Origin: Leadbettera azotonutricia ZAS-9
GTDB lineage: Bacteria > Spirochaetota > Spirochaetia > Treponematales > Breznakiellaceae
DNA: 64,000 bases
NCBI RefSeq assembly: GCF_000214355.1
Contig: NC_015577.1
Location: forward strand, 2,657,389-2,721,388
Direction of reading: 5' to 3'
Part shown: positions 16,974 through 26,949 of the stretch, one piece after another
Layout of the letters: each line of letters starts with the position of its first letter
How positions within the stretch are numbered: the first letter of the stretch is position 1
Made by a program: the position numbers and the translations under genes
The notes under the pieces: generated by a model
Told to the model about the DNA's origin: nothing
The model's database searches: none
Seen by the model: the letters and a program-made list of their open reading frames with translations, nothing else

Positions 16974-18788
16974 TTATTCGTCCTTGGATTTCAGCACTGC
17001 CAGGAACGCGCTTTGCGGCAGCTCGACATCCCCTACCATCTTCATGCGCTTCTTGCCTTCTTTTTGTTTTTCCAGGAGCTTGCGCTTGCGGCTGATGTCG
17101 CCGCCGTAGCATTTGGCCAAGACGTCCTTGCGCAGGGCATTCACGGTTTCGCGGGCTATGACCTGGCTGCCTATGGCGCCCTGTATGGGGATCTTGAACT
17201 GCTGGCGGGGGATTTCTTCCTGGAGCCGTTCGCAGACCATGCGGGCCCTTGCCTGGGCATTGTCCCTGAACACGAGCTGGGACAGGGCGTCCACAGCCTT
17301 GCCGTTGAGGAGTATGTCGAGCTTTACCAGATCCGTTTTCTTGTATTCAGTGATGTCATAATCGAAAGAGGCATAGCCCCGGCTTATGCTTTTTAGGCGA
17401 TCGTAAAAATCGAAGAGCACTTCCGCAAGGGGCATATTATAGACGAGTTCCACGCGCTTCTCGTCCAGGTAGGTCATGTTTGTCTGCACTCCCCGCTTCT
17501 CATTGCACAAGGTCATGATGTTCCCGACAAAGGTTGTGGGGGTAATGATGGATGCGCGAATGTAGGGTTCATCGGCGCTTTCGACACGGCCATCGCCGGG
17601 GTAATCGGCAGGATTGTCCACCATGATTTCTTCGGCTGTTGGCCCGTTCCTCACGTACACCTTGTATTTAACCGAAGGGGCGGTGAAGATCACGCTCTGA
17701 TCGAATTCCCTTTCGAGCCGTTCCTGTATCACTTCCAGGTGGAGAAGGCCCAAAAAGCCGCAGCGGAAGCCGAAGCCCAGGGCGGCGGAAGAATCTTTTT
17801 CGTACACCAGGGAGGCATCGTTGAGCTTGAGCTTTTCGATGCTGGTTTTGAGTTCTTCATAATCGTTTGAATCCACAGGGTATATGGACGAGAACACCAC
17901 GGGCTTGATTTCGCGGAAACCCGGAAGGGCTTTTTCGCAGGGATTTTCCGCGCCTGTTACCGTGTCGCCTACCCTGACATCGCTCACAGTCCTGACCCCG
18001 GCGATAAAGTAGCCTACATCGCCGGCTTTCAGCTCTTCAGTCTCGACGAGCGCAAGCTTGAAGACGCCGACAGTCTCAACATCGTACTCGGTGCCGTTGT
18101 ACATAAAGCGTATCTTCATCCCCTTTTTAAGGGTTCCGTCAAAAAGGCGCACATGCACAACCACGCCCCTGTAGGGGTCGTAATGGCAGTCGAAGATAAG
18201 TGCCCGCAGGGGGGCATCCACTTTTCCCGCAGGCGGGGGGAAGCGTTTCACGATGGCCTCGAAAAGCTCGTCCACCCCCTGCCCGGTGCGGGCGGAGACC
18301 AGGAGGGCCTCCGAAGAATCAAGCCCTAAGTCTTTGTCGATCTGCTTCCTGGCCATGTTGATGTCCGCGGCCTGCATGTCTATCTTGTTGATCACTGGGA
18401 CGATTTCGAGATTGTGCTCCAGGGCAAGGTACATGTTGGAGAGGGTCTGGGCCTGCACGCCTTGGGTTGCGTCCACCAGGAGCAGTGCCCCTTCGCAGGA
18501 ATTGATTGCCCTGGACACCTCGTAGGTAAAGTCCACATGCCCCGGAGTATCTACCAGGTTGAGTTCGTATTCATGGCCGTCTGCCGCTGTATAGGGGATA
18601 GTGACTGCCTGGCTCTTGATGGTGATGCCCCGTTCCCGCTCTATGTCCATGTTGTCCAGGATCTGATCCTGAAAATCGCGGTCTTCTACAAGATGGCCTT
18701 TTTGGATGAGCCGGTCGGCAAGGGTGGACTTTCCGTGATCGATGTGGGCAATGATGCAGAAATTGCGTATGTATTGTATCTCGGCCAT
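16974..18788 (-). CDS. lepA: Elongation factor 4 (LepA), ribosome back-translocase GTPase
   Basis: A 604-aa translational GTPase. The G1 region AHIDHGKSTLADR, the G2/G3 region ERGITIKSQ and DTPGHVDFTYEV, and the G4 motif NKID are all intact. The LepA-specific C-terminal domain follows, with QAVIGxxVIARE-like SQVIARETVNALRKDV and the CYGGDISRKRKLLEKQKEGKKRMK stretch (the latter ending before residue 590). Length is typical of LepA. It lies two bases after the stop of the FlhB/FlhA-like gene, so the two are probably cotranscribed. Confidence 0.96.
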   Translation of the reverse strand: MAEIQYIRNFCIIAHIDHGKSTLADRLIQKGHLVEDRDFQDQILDNMDIERERGITIKSQAVTIPYTAADGHEYELNLVDTPGHVDFTYEVSRAINSCEGALLLVDATQGVQAQTLSNMYLALEHNLEIVPVINKIDMQAADINMARKQIDKDLGLDSSEALLVSARTGQGVDELFEAIVKRFPPPAGKVDAPLRALIFDCHYDPYRGVVVHVRLFDGTLKKGMKIRFMYNGTEYDVETVGVFKLALVETEELKAGDVGYFIAGVRTVSDVRVGDTVTGAENPCEKALPGFREIKPVVFSSIYPVDSNDYEELKTSIEKLKLNDASLVYEKDSSAALGFGFRCGFLGLLHLEVIQERLEREFDQSVIFTAPSVKYKVYVRNGPTAEEIMVDNPADYPGDGRVESADEPYIRASIITPTTFVGNIMTLCNEKRGVQTNMTYLDEKRVELVYNMPLAEVLFDFYDRLKSISRGYASFDYDITEYKKTDLVKLDILLNGKAVDALSQLVFRDNAQARARMVCERLQEEIPRQQFKIPIQGAIGSQVIARETVNALRKDVLAKCYGGDISRKRKLLEKQKEGKKRMKMVGDVELPQSAFLAVLKSKDE

Positions 18789-18790
18789 GC

Positions 18791-20119
18791 TTAAAAGGCG
18801 CCCTCTTCAAGCCTGATTTCTCCTACAGGCTCGACATTGATGTCCGGGGGAATTTCGATATAGGACAGAACCGCCAGGTTGGGGAATTTTTTCCGGGTAA
18901 TTTCCTTGAGCCAGCTCCGGGCCATGGGGGAGCAGAGTATAATGGGCGGAAGGCCCTTGTCTTCCATGCCTTTAATCGCAGGGGAAAAAATATCGAGCCA
19001 GTCATCGCTTGCGGGGGTTTCGTTTTCTTTGGGCAGAAGCCTGTCGGCAAAACTCTGTTCCAGGTTCGTTTCCAGGGTAAGGACCCTGAGCACCTGCCCA
19101 TCCCCTGCATAGTCAAGGCAAATCTGCCGTTTTAACGACTGGCGTATCTGCTCGATGATCACATCGTTGGGGGCAGGGCCAAAACTGCCCCAGTCGGCCA
19201 GGGTTTCGAGTATGGCCGGCATGTGGCGTATGGAAACCTGCTCGCTTAAGAGACCCCTCAATATGTCCCGGATGCTCCCAAGGCTTAGAAGGTTTTTCAC
19301 TTCCCCCGTAACCACAGGGTACTTGGCTTCGGCTGTGTCCAGGATTTGCTGGACTTCGTCGCGGCCCAAAAAGTCGGGCGCCCGCTTCAGGGCGATTTCG
19401 TCCACATGGCGGACAATTGCGGCTGCGACGATTCTTGCGGCTCCGTGGATTAGCTCGGCATTAAAGCCCAGGCCATCGGAACCATACCAGTCCAGGTCGA
19501 GCTGCCTTCTCCCTGCTTCAAGTCCCTTGAGCAGTATGCGGTATTCGCCCCGATTTAGGCGGGGGTTCCTGGAGACCCGGATGCGGGGAACCACAAAACC
19601 CATAAGGCGGCAAAGCCGTTTCCTGATTTTATTTAAAGGCGCTGCCAGGGAATCTGCCATAGCATCAGCGTCCCCCTGGGGAAAGCCTTCAATCCCCAGA
19701 AAATCCCAGAGGGTTTGGCCCATTTCTATAGTCAGAAGCCGGGGCCTCTTTATTGGCTTAATCCTTCTGTTCCTGACCGACAGGGGAACCTTCTTCAACT
19801 TCAACCTTGAAAAGGCGGCCATGATTTCACGATAGCAAAGCTCCGGGACAGGCTGGCCAAGTTTGCCGTAGCTAAAGAGGTTGCGGGCAAGCATGACATT
19901 ATCGATGATGGGCAAGCCCGTCTTTTTTGCAAAGCCCGAGATTGCTTCCGCCATGGGGCCCTGCTCCATGACAATGATAAGGGGGGCGAACATAAAATCG
20001 TCATCATAGCGCAGCCCGGTGATATAGCCTTCGGAGCTTGCCACAAAGGCGTCGCACGCGCTTATATAAGGTTCAAGGGCCTTCAGAGTTTCTTGTGTGC
20101 TGTCCAGTTCGTCACCCAT
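18791..20119 (-). CDS. Soluble FlhB-C/FlhA-C fusion protein without membrane domains
   Basis: A 442-aa protein with no membrane segment. Residues about 20-108 match the cytoplasmic domain of the flagellar export switch FlhB: the GLRYDD strand, AKKTGLPIIDNVMLARNL and GQPVPELCYREIMAAF. The autocleavage motif NPTH is replaced by SSEG at residues 28-31. Residues about 175-420 match the cytoplasmic domain of FlhA: PRIRVSRNPRLNRGEYRILLKG, the LGRDEVQQILD block at 251-261, and LLSEQVSIRHMPAILETLAD. True FlhA and FlhB are polytopic membrane proteins, so this is a detached fusion of their two regulatory domains. A role in controlling flagellar export at the sorting platform is inferred. The ATG follows GGAGG. 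It sits between the HtrA gene and lepA. Confidence 0.8.
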   Translation of the reverse strand: MGDELDSTQETLKALEPYISACDAFVASSEGYITGLRYDDDFMFAPLIIVMEQGPMAEAISGFAKKTGLPIIDNVMLARNLFSYGKLGQPVPELCYREIMAAFSRLKLKKVPLSVRNRRIKPIKRPRLLTIEMGQTLWDFLGIEGFPQGDADAMADSLAAPLNKIRKRLCRLMGFVVPRIRVSRNPRLNRGEYRILLKGLEAGRRQLDLDWYGSDGLGFNAELIHGAARIVAAAIVRHVDEIALKRAPDFLGRDEVQQILDTAEAKYPVVTGEVKNLLSLGSIRDILRGLLSEQVSIRHMPAILETLADWGSFGPAPNDVIIEQIRQSLKRQICLDYAGDGQVLRVLTLETNLEQSFADRLLPKENETPASDDWLDIFSPAIKGMEDKGLPPIILCSPMARSWLKEITRKKFPNLAVLSYIEIPPDINVEPVGEIRLEEGAF

Positions 20120-20131
20120 AGAACCTCCAGT

Positions 20132-21976
20132 CTACAATGTATCAGGTGAATCCAGCAAGGCGGGGAGCTGCATGCTGGTTTCCATGTAGCCCAGCCGGCG
20201 TTTTTTTACATTGATTTCCATAAGGGCATACCCTTCATTTTCCAGTATCCTGAACCCCCTGATGGAAACAGGATCGTTCTCCGAAAGCCCCGCTTCGTCA
20301 GCCACCGAGCCCCGGACTACCCTCTTAATCTGGTAAGACGCAAAGGTTGAACCGTTTGCAGCGGTAGTCAGGATAAGGCCGAAAAGGGGGGCGGCTATGC
20401 GCTCTTTGCTGTCCTTTTTGGCGGCCTCTGCCAGGGGGATTTCGGGCCTGGCCGTCACCTGGATGAGCATCGGCTTCACGTTCCCTTCCGAATCGGCAAT
20501 CTCCATGGTCACCAATTCCCCGGGCCTCAGGGGGAAAAGCAGATCCTGCAGGGTTGGTATCAAGGTACCCTGGGGGGCGCTTGCGGCAATGCCGTTGATG
20601 GATTTAATGACGGAACCTTCTTTGATCTGCTGATCCGAAGCAGGGGTTGAAGGGGCTACATAGATAATTTCGGCGCCGGCGGTGTTTTCGCTCACCGAAA
20701 GCCCCAGCCAGGGGCGCTCGGCCTTGCCCCCTGCAATCATGGCCGGCAGGGCTGCTGCCAGCCTTTCCGCAGGGACCGCGAAATTAAGGCCTGGGTACTG
20801 TTCTATGCCGGCAAAAACTATGCCCACAAGGCGACCAGTCATGTCGATTACAGGCCCTCCCGAATTCCCGTGGTTCACTGCGGCGTCAATCTGGATCACA
20901 TCCCCAATTTGCAGGTAACGGCGGCCAAGAGCCGAAACTATGCCCTGGGTTACAGTTTTTTCAAGGCCCCCAGGGGAACCTATAGCATAGATTGTATCCC
21001 CCACGTTGGGGATGACCCTGTCCACCACCGAATAGATGTACTCGGGTGTAAATTCGGCCTTTATCAGGGCAAGATCCATGGCCTTGTCCCAGCCTACCAC
21101 TTTGGCCGGAATGCGGGCGCTGGCTGAATCCCCCATACGTATGAACATACGGGAATAGCCCTCGTATTTGGGATCCACTTCGCTGGCTATTACATGGTAA
21201 TTGGTGATAAGGAAGCCCGAGGCATCCACAAAAAAGGCCGATCCCAGCACCCGGTCAGGCACGCCCCTGCCCCGGGTTATACGGTAGCCTCGATCAACCC
21301 AGACTGTTGCCACTCCCTTGATCATATCCTGGGGAAGATCGCGGCCTTCTGCATAGGCACGGAGTTCGGAGGGGACAGTATCATTGGCATTAATGATGCT
21401 TAAAAAGAAAGCCGCTGTGCGGCGCTGCCTGGCAGCCACTGCTTTTTCGAGGAAGAGGAGGATATCCTCGTATTCCAGGGGCTTAAGTTCATGGGACCTC
21501 ACGGCAGCCAAAAAGGCGGGAAGCATGTTCCCCTCTTCAAGCTGCTGTTTGGCATATTCCAGGACCAGGTCGGGCTCGTCTCCCGTGTTTTCCACGGAGA
21601 TGCCCAGGCTCGAAAGAGATCGCGCCAGGGAGGCAGCATCGGCCCATCGTTTTTCCTGGATTGCCTTGATCTGGGAAGCTTTAAGGTTCCCGGAAGCTTC
21701 TTCCCTAAGGCTGGCCAGCCTCTCCTGAATTTCCGGATCTTCCCCCTCGGGGTTTACGCTTCCCGGGCCGTAGATTGATTTATATACTTCGAGAAGATGT
21801 ATTGCCCTGGCAGGATCGCTGGAAGCGAATTTAGCCATATCGTCCAGCCTGAAGGCGCTTACCGATTTAGGCTGGACAAGGCGGCGTTCAGCCTGGGCCT
21901 GGGTAGTACAGGAAAGCAGGATAGCGCACAGGGCCAATATAAAAGCGGGAGCCCATTTTAAATTCTTAAAAGCCAT
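20132..21976 (-). CDS. HtrA/DegP-like serine protease lipoprotein with PDZ domains
   Basis: A 614-aa exported protease. The signal peptide ends in the lipobox ILLSC with Cys23, so it is predicted to be lipid-anchored. Residues about 40-210 are helical, TPR-like (paired-helix pattern around LLEVYKSIYG and AYAEGR). The trypsin-like core has the full triad: His261 in NYHV, Asp301 in DLALI and Ser372 in GNSGGP. Two PDZ-like segments follow (about 420-505 and 530-605). Such proteases remove misfolded envelope proteins. The N-terminal helical extension before the protease core is longer than in DegP. It lies 12 bases before the FlhB/FlhA-like gene. Confidence 0.88.
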   Translation of the reverse strand: MAFKNLKWAPAFILALCAILLSCTTQAQAERRLVQPKSVSAFRLDDMAKFASSDPARAIHLLEVYKSIYGPGSVNPEGEDPEIQERLASLREEASGNLKASQIKAIQEKRWADAASLARSLSSLGISVENTGDEPDLVLEYAKQQLEEGNMLPAFLAAVRSHELKPLEYEDILLFLEKAVAARQRRTAAFFLSIINANDTVPSELRAYAEGRDLPQDMIKGVATVWVDRGYRITRGRGVPDRVLGSAFFVDASGFLITNYHVIASEVDPKYEGYSRMFIRMGDSASARIPAKVVGWDKAMDLALIKAEFTPEYIYSVVDRVIPNVGDTIYAIGSPGGLEKTVTQGIVSALGRRYLQIGDVIQIDAAVNHGNSGGPVIDMTGRLVGIVFAGIEQYPGLNFAVPAERLAAALPAMIAGGKAERPWLGLSVSENTAGAEIIYVAPSTPASDQQIKEGSVIKSINGIAASAPQGTLIPTLQDLLFPLRPGELVTMEIADSEGNVKPMLIQVTARPEIPLAEAAKKDSKERIAAPLFGLILTTAANGSTFASYQIKRVVRGSVADEAGLSENDPVSIRGFRILENEGYALMEINVKKRRLGYMETSMQLPALLDSPDTL

Positions 21977-21988
21977 TTCGTTTCCTTA

Positions 21989-23665
21989 TCAACCGATTGG
22001 TTCATGGGTCTCATAGACCCCATCGCCATCCCAATCGCTGTCGGCATAATCAATCTCGCGGCTATAGTCCAGGAGGATGAGAGGATCGTTCAAATCCGAA
22101 GGATCCGGCGAACCCGGAAGGGTCGTGGCCGGCACAGGGCTTCGGCGAAAATGCCGAACCGTTTCGAGCCTGCCATCCAAATCAAGATCTACCCTTTGGG
22201 CCAGGGGCCTGCCCCGGAGAAAATCGGTCTCCGAGACCATGAGCCCGTCCAGATACTCCCTCGCCCTGATGGGTATGCTCCGGCTAAGCTCCACAACTTC
22301 CATTCCGCCGGAGAATTCCTGGCTCGGTCTTTCCACCTTGAGGGCAAAAGAAACCAGGGTACGCCTTGTAAGGCGGGCTGTCGGATCAGAGACCGGGAAG
22401 AGCAGATCGCTCCCCGTTATCTCCGTGAATTTCACAGGCGAAAAATAAAAGTCCAAGGGCCTGGGTATGTAACGCTCGTCCCCCAACCGGGCTTCCAGCA
22501 CAGAAGGATATTCTTCCCATTGCACGGTTATCATGCGCCTGTCGTCATCGCTCACCGGCAATTGGGCGCTTCTGGGATCACCGGCCTCAAATTCAAGGCT
22601 CAGCTCGGGAAGGCCGTCCTGGTCCGCGTCATAGGAATACGCAACAAGCTGGCCTCTGCGGTAAAGGGCCGAAGCTTCGGCAATGCTGTCGCCATCAGCG
22701 TCTTCTGTTATAACACCTGACCACTCTAAAAGGTTTCTCCTAAAAAGCCTCCGCCTGATTTCGTCCCGCAAAAGGCGGTAAATATCTTCAAGCAGGGCCT
22801 TGTCGATGGTTTTATGGCCCGAATCCCGGTATTGAAAGAGTTCTTCCAGGGCTGTTTCCTCGTCGATGACCCCCATGTTGAGGCTCACAGGGAGGGAGGC
22901 GGGAACCGGGACATTCACCGCCCTATACGCCTGCACCTTGCGCCTGGCATCTTCAATATCCCGCAAGAAAGGGGCGGCCATCCAGGCCAGCTCGGGATCA
23001 AGGGGGATGAGCACTGGAAGCCGCCTCACTATTAATTCCAAAAGTTCCTGGTCCCCCGCGAAGCTATCCCTACCTCCGCTCTGCTGCCCCGCAGCGTTTT
23101 TCGCCTGAAGGTAAGAGAAGAAAATACGCGCAGGCCCTGATTCCCTTGGATACCTGTCCAGCGCGGATGCCACGGAACGGTGGAATTCTTCTATGCTGGG
23201 CAAAAAACGGAGGGAAAGAAGCCTTAACCGGGCTTTCTCATAGCTATCGGGCAGTGCATCGAGTATGTTCAGGGCTTCGCCATAACGCCTCAAAGCGATG
23301 AAATTTTCGGCCGCCATGAGCCGCACGTCATCGGGGGAATACCTTTGCCGGCCCTTGGCTTTTAAAGCCTTGCCAAGGGCTTCCAGCACTGCCCCCCGGC
23401 TCTGGTTGAAATGGGATCGGGCTTTTGCAAGCAGATAGCAGAGATCCAAAGAAACATCGCTGTAATCGGCTGCCCGCTCAAGAACCGCCAGGGCTTCTGC
23501 CCAGCGGCCTTCTGCTATGGCCTTTTCAGCCCAGCCGGCATATTTTTCAGCCTGGGCAGGATCTCCCAACAAATCAACAGAAGGAATCTCGTCAAAACTC
23601 TGAGGGAAAAGACCAAAGGCAAAAAGAGAAAAGATCAACACTGCCAGCAAATGCCGGGGATACAT
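21989..23665 (-). CDS. Exported TPR-like protein with Asp-rich calcium-loop motifs
   Basis: A 558-aa protein starting at ATG 23665, one base after the ftsH stop, with GGAG upstream; longer readings would overlap ftsH. An N-terminal signal peptide (YPRHLLAVLIFSLFAFGLF) is followed by TPR-like paired helices (residues about 40-190). The C-terminal half is beta-rich and carries at least four Asp-rich loops resembling EF-hand or FG-GAP calcium sites: DADGDSIAE, DADQDGLPE, DLDLDGRLE and DSDWDGDGVYE. I do not recognise a named family. It is probably periplasmic or surface-exposed and calcium-stabilised. It lies in a coupled run with ftsH upstream and the HtrA lipoprotein 12 bases downstream, suggesting a shared envelope-quality role. 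Confidence 0.7.
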   Translation of the reverse strand: MYPRHLLAVLIFSLFAFGLFPQSFDEIPSVDLLGDPAQAEKYAGWAEKAIAEGRWAEALAVLERAADYSDVSLDLCYLLAKARSHFNQSRGAVLEALGKALKAKGRQRYSPDDVRLMAAENFIALRRYGEALNILDALPDSYEKARLRLLSLRFLPSIEEFHRSVASALDRYPRESGPARIFFSYLQAKNAAGQQSGGRDSFAGDQELLELIVRRLPVLIPLDPELAWMAAPFLRDIEDARRKVQAYRAVNVPVPASLPVSLNMGVIDEETALEELFQYRDSGHKTIDKALLEDIYRLLRDEIRRRLFRRNLLEWSGVITEDADGDSIAEASALYRRGQLVAYSYDADQDGLPELSLEFEAGDPRSAQLPVSDDDRRMITVQWEEYPSVLEARLGDERYIPRPLDFYFSPVKFTEITGSDLLFPVSDPTARLTRRTLVSFALKVERPSQEFSGGMEVVELSRSIPIRAREYLDGLMVSETDFLRGRPLAQRVDLDLDGRLETVRHFRRSPVPATTLPGSPDPSDLNDPLILLDYSREIDYADSDWDGDGVYETHEPIG

Positions 23666-23666
23666 C

Positions 23667-25556
23667 TTACGCTCCGGACGCAGGACTTGGCGTGGCAAGG
23701 GATGCCGGGGTCTCCCGGGGCGGGAAACCCAGCAGCGAACGAATCTGATCATCAATCAGGGTTTCCTGTACCAGGAGCGCCTCGGAGAGCTTTTCAAGCT
23801 TGTCCCTGTTGGAACGGAGTATATCATCCGCCTTGATCCTGCCTGCATCAAGAATCTCCTTGACGGCCTTATCGATGCGGTGGGCAGTATCTTCAGAATA
23901 ATCCTTATGCCTGGCGATTTCCTTGCCCAGGAAAATAGGTTCGTCTTCCTGGCCATAGGTCACAGGCCCCATTTCGTCGGCCATGCCCCATTCGCAGACC
24001 ATGCGGCGGGCCATGTCAGTAGCCTGCTCCAGATCTTGCTTGGTACCTGTGGTGGTCTCGTCGTAGAAGATTTTCTCCGACACCCAACCGCCGTAACAGA
24101 TAACTATACGGTCCTGTATCCAGCCCTTGGTTCGGCTGTAGCTGTCCTCCACGGGCAGGGACATAGCCATGCCCAGGGCCCTTCCATGGGGGACTATGGT
24201 CACCTTGTGGAGAGGATCTGCGTCCTTGAGGAAGTAGTGAAGCAGGGCATGGCCTGCTTCGTGCACGGCAGTCATGCGCCGCTCTTTGTCGGAAATCACC
24301 AAAGTAGTCCTGGCGACCCCCATGAGTATCTTGTCCCTGGCCTCTTCAAAGTCGGGCATCTCCACTTCTTTCTTGTCCTGTCGGGCAGCGAACAATGCGG
24401 CCTCGTTCACGAGGTTCGCAATGTCCGCGCCGCTCATGCCCGGGGTTGCCCTGGCAATGCGCACCAGATCCACACCTGCTGAAAGGGGGATCTTGGCGGA
24501 GTGTATTTTGAGTATGTCTTCCCGTTCTTTAATATCCGGCATAGCAACCACTACCTGACGGTCAAACCGACCGGGTCTTAAAAGGGCTGGGTCCAGCACA
24601 TCGGGTCTGTTGGTGGCGGCCAGGATTATCACCCCGTCCTTGGAGTCAAAGCCATCCATTTCCACCAAAAGCTGGTTCAGGGTCTGCTCACGCTCGTCGT
24701 GGCCTCCGCCGTAACCTGCGCCTCTGGTGCGGCCTACCGCGTCAAGCTCGTCAATAAAGATGATGCAGGGCGCGCTCTTGCGGCCCTGATCAAAAAGATC
24801 CCTCACCCTGCTTGCGCCAACGCCCACGAACATCTCGACAAAGTCGGAACCTGACATGTGGAAGTAGGCAACGCCGGCTTCCCCTGCCACTGCCCTGGCC
24901 ATGAGGGTTTTGCCTGTGCCCGGCATGCCCACAAGAAGCACGCCCTTGGGTATCCTTGCGCCCATCTTGGTGAATTTCTGGGGCTCCTTGAGGAAAGCCA
25001 CCACTTCCTGCAATTCGTACTTGGCGTCCTTTTGGCCTGCCACATCGGCAAAGGTGATCTTCCTGCCCTCGTCATGGTAGCGCTTGGCCCGACTCTTCCC
25101 AAACTGGAATGCCTTGTTCCCCGAGCCCTGCATATTCCTGAACATGAACCAGATAAAGCCGAAGCCTATGATCCAGGGAAGTATCTCCAAAAAGATCCGC
25201 AAAGGGCTGATCTGGGAGACAGCCCCGGAAACACTGATGCCCTTTTCCCTCAGCATGGGGAGCAGGGCCGGGTCCTGATAGGGGATGAGGGTCTTGAAAT
25301 TCTGCCTTGTCCCGCTGACCTGGCGTATGCCTTCGATGGTGTTGTTTTCATGAATGGTAACTGCTGTAAGCTCGCCCAGCTCCAGAGATCGGGTAAATTC
25401 AGAATAGGGTATTTCCTGCCTGGCAGGCCCATCGTTGTTCCTGAAAAAATACGCAATAAAAAGAACCACCATAGCCAGGAAAAAAACCAGGGCAAACCTG
25501 TTTGGCTTGCCTGGGCTCAGGCGGGGCGGAATCTTATCTTTCTGATCGTCGAACAT
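23667..25556 (-). CDS. ftsH: ATP-dependent zinc metalloprotease FtsH
   Basis: A 629-aa membrane protease. Two membrane segments (about residues 21-42 and 125-142) flank a small periplasmic domain. The AAA+ domain has Walker A GMPGTGKT (210-217), Walker [12 protein letters not shown] and the SRH block [17 protein letters not shown]. The zinc site HEAGH is at 432-436, with the third ligand expected in the [17 protein letters not shown] region. It degrades unassembled membrane proteins and short-lived regulators. Its start overlaps the end of tilS by 23 bases, a neighbourhood seen in many bacteria. Confidence 0.97.
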   Translation of the reverse strand: MFDDQKDKIPPRLSPGKPNRFALVFFLAMVVLFIAYFFRNNDGPARQEIPYSEFTRSLELGELTAVTIHENNTIEGIRQVSGTRQNFKTLIPYQDPALLPMLREKGISVSGAVSQISPLRIFLEILPWIIGFGFIWFMFRNMQGSGNKAFQFGKSRAKRYHDEGRKITFADVAGQKDAKYELQEVVAFLKEPQKFTKMGARIPKGVLLVGMPGTGKTLMARAVAGEAGVAYFHMSGSDFVEMFVGVGASRVRDLFDQGRKSAPCIIFIDELDAVGRTRGAGYGGGHDEREQTLNQLLVEMDGFDSKDGVIILAATNRPDVLDPALLRPGRFDRQVVVAMPDIKEREDILKIHSAKIPLSAGVDLVRIARATPGMSGADIANLVNEAALFAARQDKKEVEMPDFEEARDKILMGVARTTLVISDKERRMTAVHEAGHALLHYFLKDADPLHKVTIVPHGRALGMAMSLPVEDSYSRTKGWIQDRIVICYGGWVSEKIFYDETTTGTKQDLEQATDMARRMVCEWGMADEMGPVTYGQEDEPIFLGKEIARHKDYSEDTAHRIDKAVKEILDAGRIKADDILRSNRDKLEKLSEALLVQETLIDDQIRSLLGFPPRETPASLATPSPASGA

Positions 25557-26868
25557 CTATACCCCCGGAAATAATGAACTTTGAATATCCCGGGGCTTCC
25601 TCTCTGCCATAAAGCAGCTTCCCGGCGCCGATAAGGGCAGCAAGCCCTTCGCAATCTTCGGCAGCGACACATTCCATTGTACCCTGAAAACGGCCTTTTT
25701 GTCTTGTCTTAAGGATGGCCTCGTCCTTGCGGCCGGGCCGCAAAACCAGGGGATAGGAAGCAAAAAAAACACTCCCCTCGCCGGTTTCCATTGAGGTATC
25801 GCCGTCAGCCCCTGCCTCAACAGTAAACCATCCTTTAAGATTATAAGAGCCGGGGCCTTTGATCAACAGCGAAAAGCCCTTCTCTCCTTTTTCCCGGTCA
25901 GAAGGCATTGCATAAAGCTTGTTTCCCCGTATCTCAACCCTGATGGGCCCAAGATCAGAGGCCAAAGCCCCCCCGGGAAGCCCTGCAAGGAAACGGCGGA
26001 GGCTTGCCCGCCGGGGAACAGCGGCCCGGACAGCCAAAAGATCCGCCGCCCCGAAAACAGCCTCTTCCTGAATAATCAAGGGCTCGGCCAAAAATTTCTC
26101 CGCCAGCATAGAAAGCCCTCCCCCGTCTTTTTTCCATTCCAATCGTCTGGAAGCCTCGCTAGACAAAAAACCCGCCGCCAGGGCCTGGGTCTCCCCCAGC
26201 GCCTCCACCCCTCTGCGCCACGAGGGGAAAAGATCATCCATGCAAGGCATGAGCTTTAACCGTATCCTGTTGCGGAGGTATTTTGTGTCTGAATTGGTGG
26301 AATCCGTACAATAAGAAATATTTTTTTCATCGAGATAGGCAAGAACTTCCTTCCTGCCCAATTCCAAAAGTGGCCGCAGTATAAGCCCCCTTTCCCTGGG
26401 CATCGCAGCCAGCCCCCCCGGCCCTGAACCTTTAAGCATGCGCATCAATGCAGTTTCAAGGAGGTCATCCCTGGTATGGGCTATCAAAACCCTTTCAGCT
26501 TTTAACAGACGGGCCTCCCTGCGCAAGATACGGTGCCGGTACAACCGCGCCGCAGCTTCAACCCCAATGCCCTTCTCCCATGCAGCCCTGGCGACCTTCC
26601 CCTTCCCTACGGAAACCACCTTGCATGCCACATCAAGCTTTCCGCAAAGTTCTTCCACAGCCCCAGCGTCAGCCAAGCTTTCATCAGGGGCTCTCATACC
26701 ATGCTCCACATGAACGCAATGGAGTATGAAACCTTTCTCCTGCCGCAAAGAAGCCAGCGCAGAGAGCATGGAGACAGAGTCAGCTCCCCCCGACACAGCC
26801 GCAATAAACACTGTTCCCCTGGGCCAATCCCCAAGACCAGCACTTACCGCGGCTTCAAAAGAATTCAT
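25534..26868 (-). CDS. tilS: tRNA(Ile)-lysidine synthase
   Basis: A 444-aa enzyme that converts C34 of the tRNA-Ile CAU anticodon to lysidine using ATP and lysine. The PP-loop SGGADS is at residues 26-31, followed by HVEHGMR, the VLIAHTRDDLLETALMRMLKGSG block and the LILRPLL motif typical of TilS. A C-terminal substrate-binding region of about 200 residues is present. It ends inside the start of ftsH. No promoter was identified; about 300 bases of palindromic intergenic DNA separate it from rplY upstream. Confidence 0.93.
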   Translation of the reverse strand: MNSFEAAVSAGLGDWPRGTVFIAAVSGGADSVSMLSALASLRQEKGFILHCVHVEHGMRAPDESLADAGAVEELCGKLDVACKVVSVGKGKVARAAWEKGIGVEAAARLYRHRILRREARLLKAERVLIAHTRDDLLETALMRMLKGSGPGGLAAMPRERGLILRPLLELGRKEVLAYLDEKNISYCTDSTNSDTKYLRNRIRLKLMPCMDDLFPSWRRGVEALGETQALAAGFLSSEASRRLEWKKDGGGLSMLAEKFLAEPLIIQEEAVFGAADLLAVRAAVPRRASLRRFLAGLPGGALASDLGPIRVEIRGNKLYAMPSDREKGEKGFSLLIKGPGSYNLKGWFTVEAGADGDTSMETGEGSVFFASYPLVLRPGRKDEAILKTRQKGRFQGTMECVAAEDCEGLAALIGAGKLLYGREEAPGYSKFIISGGIDVRRSER

Positions 26869-26949
26869 AACGTAATTTTACCATAAAAAGATGAAGAGAA
26901 TTTAACCACAAAGTCGCCTAAATCGCACAAAGGAAAGACAACACCATAT

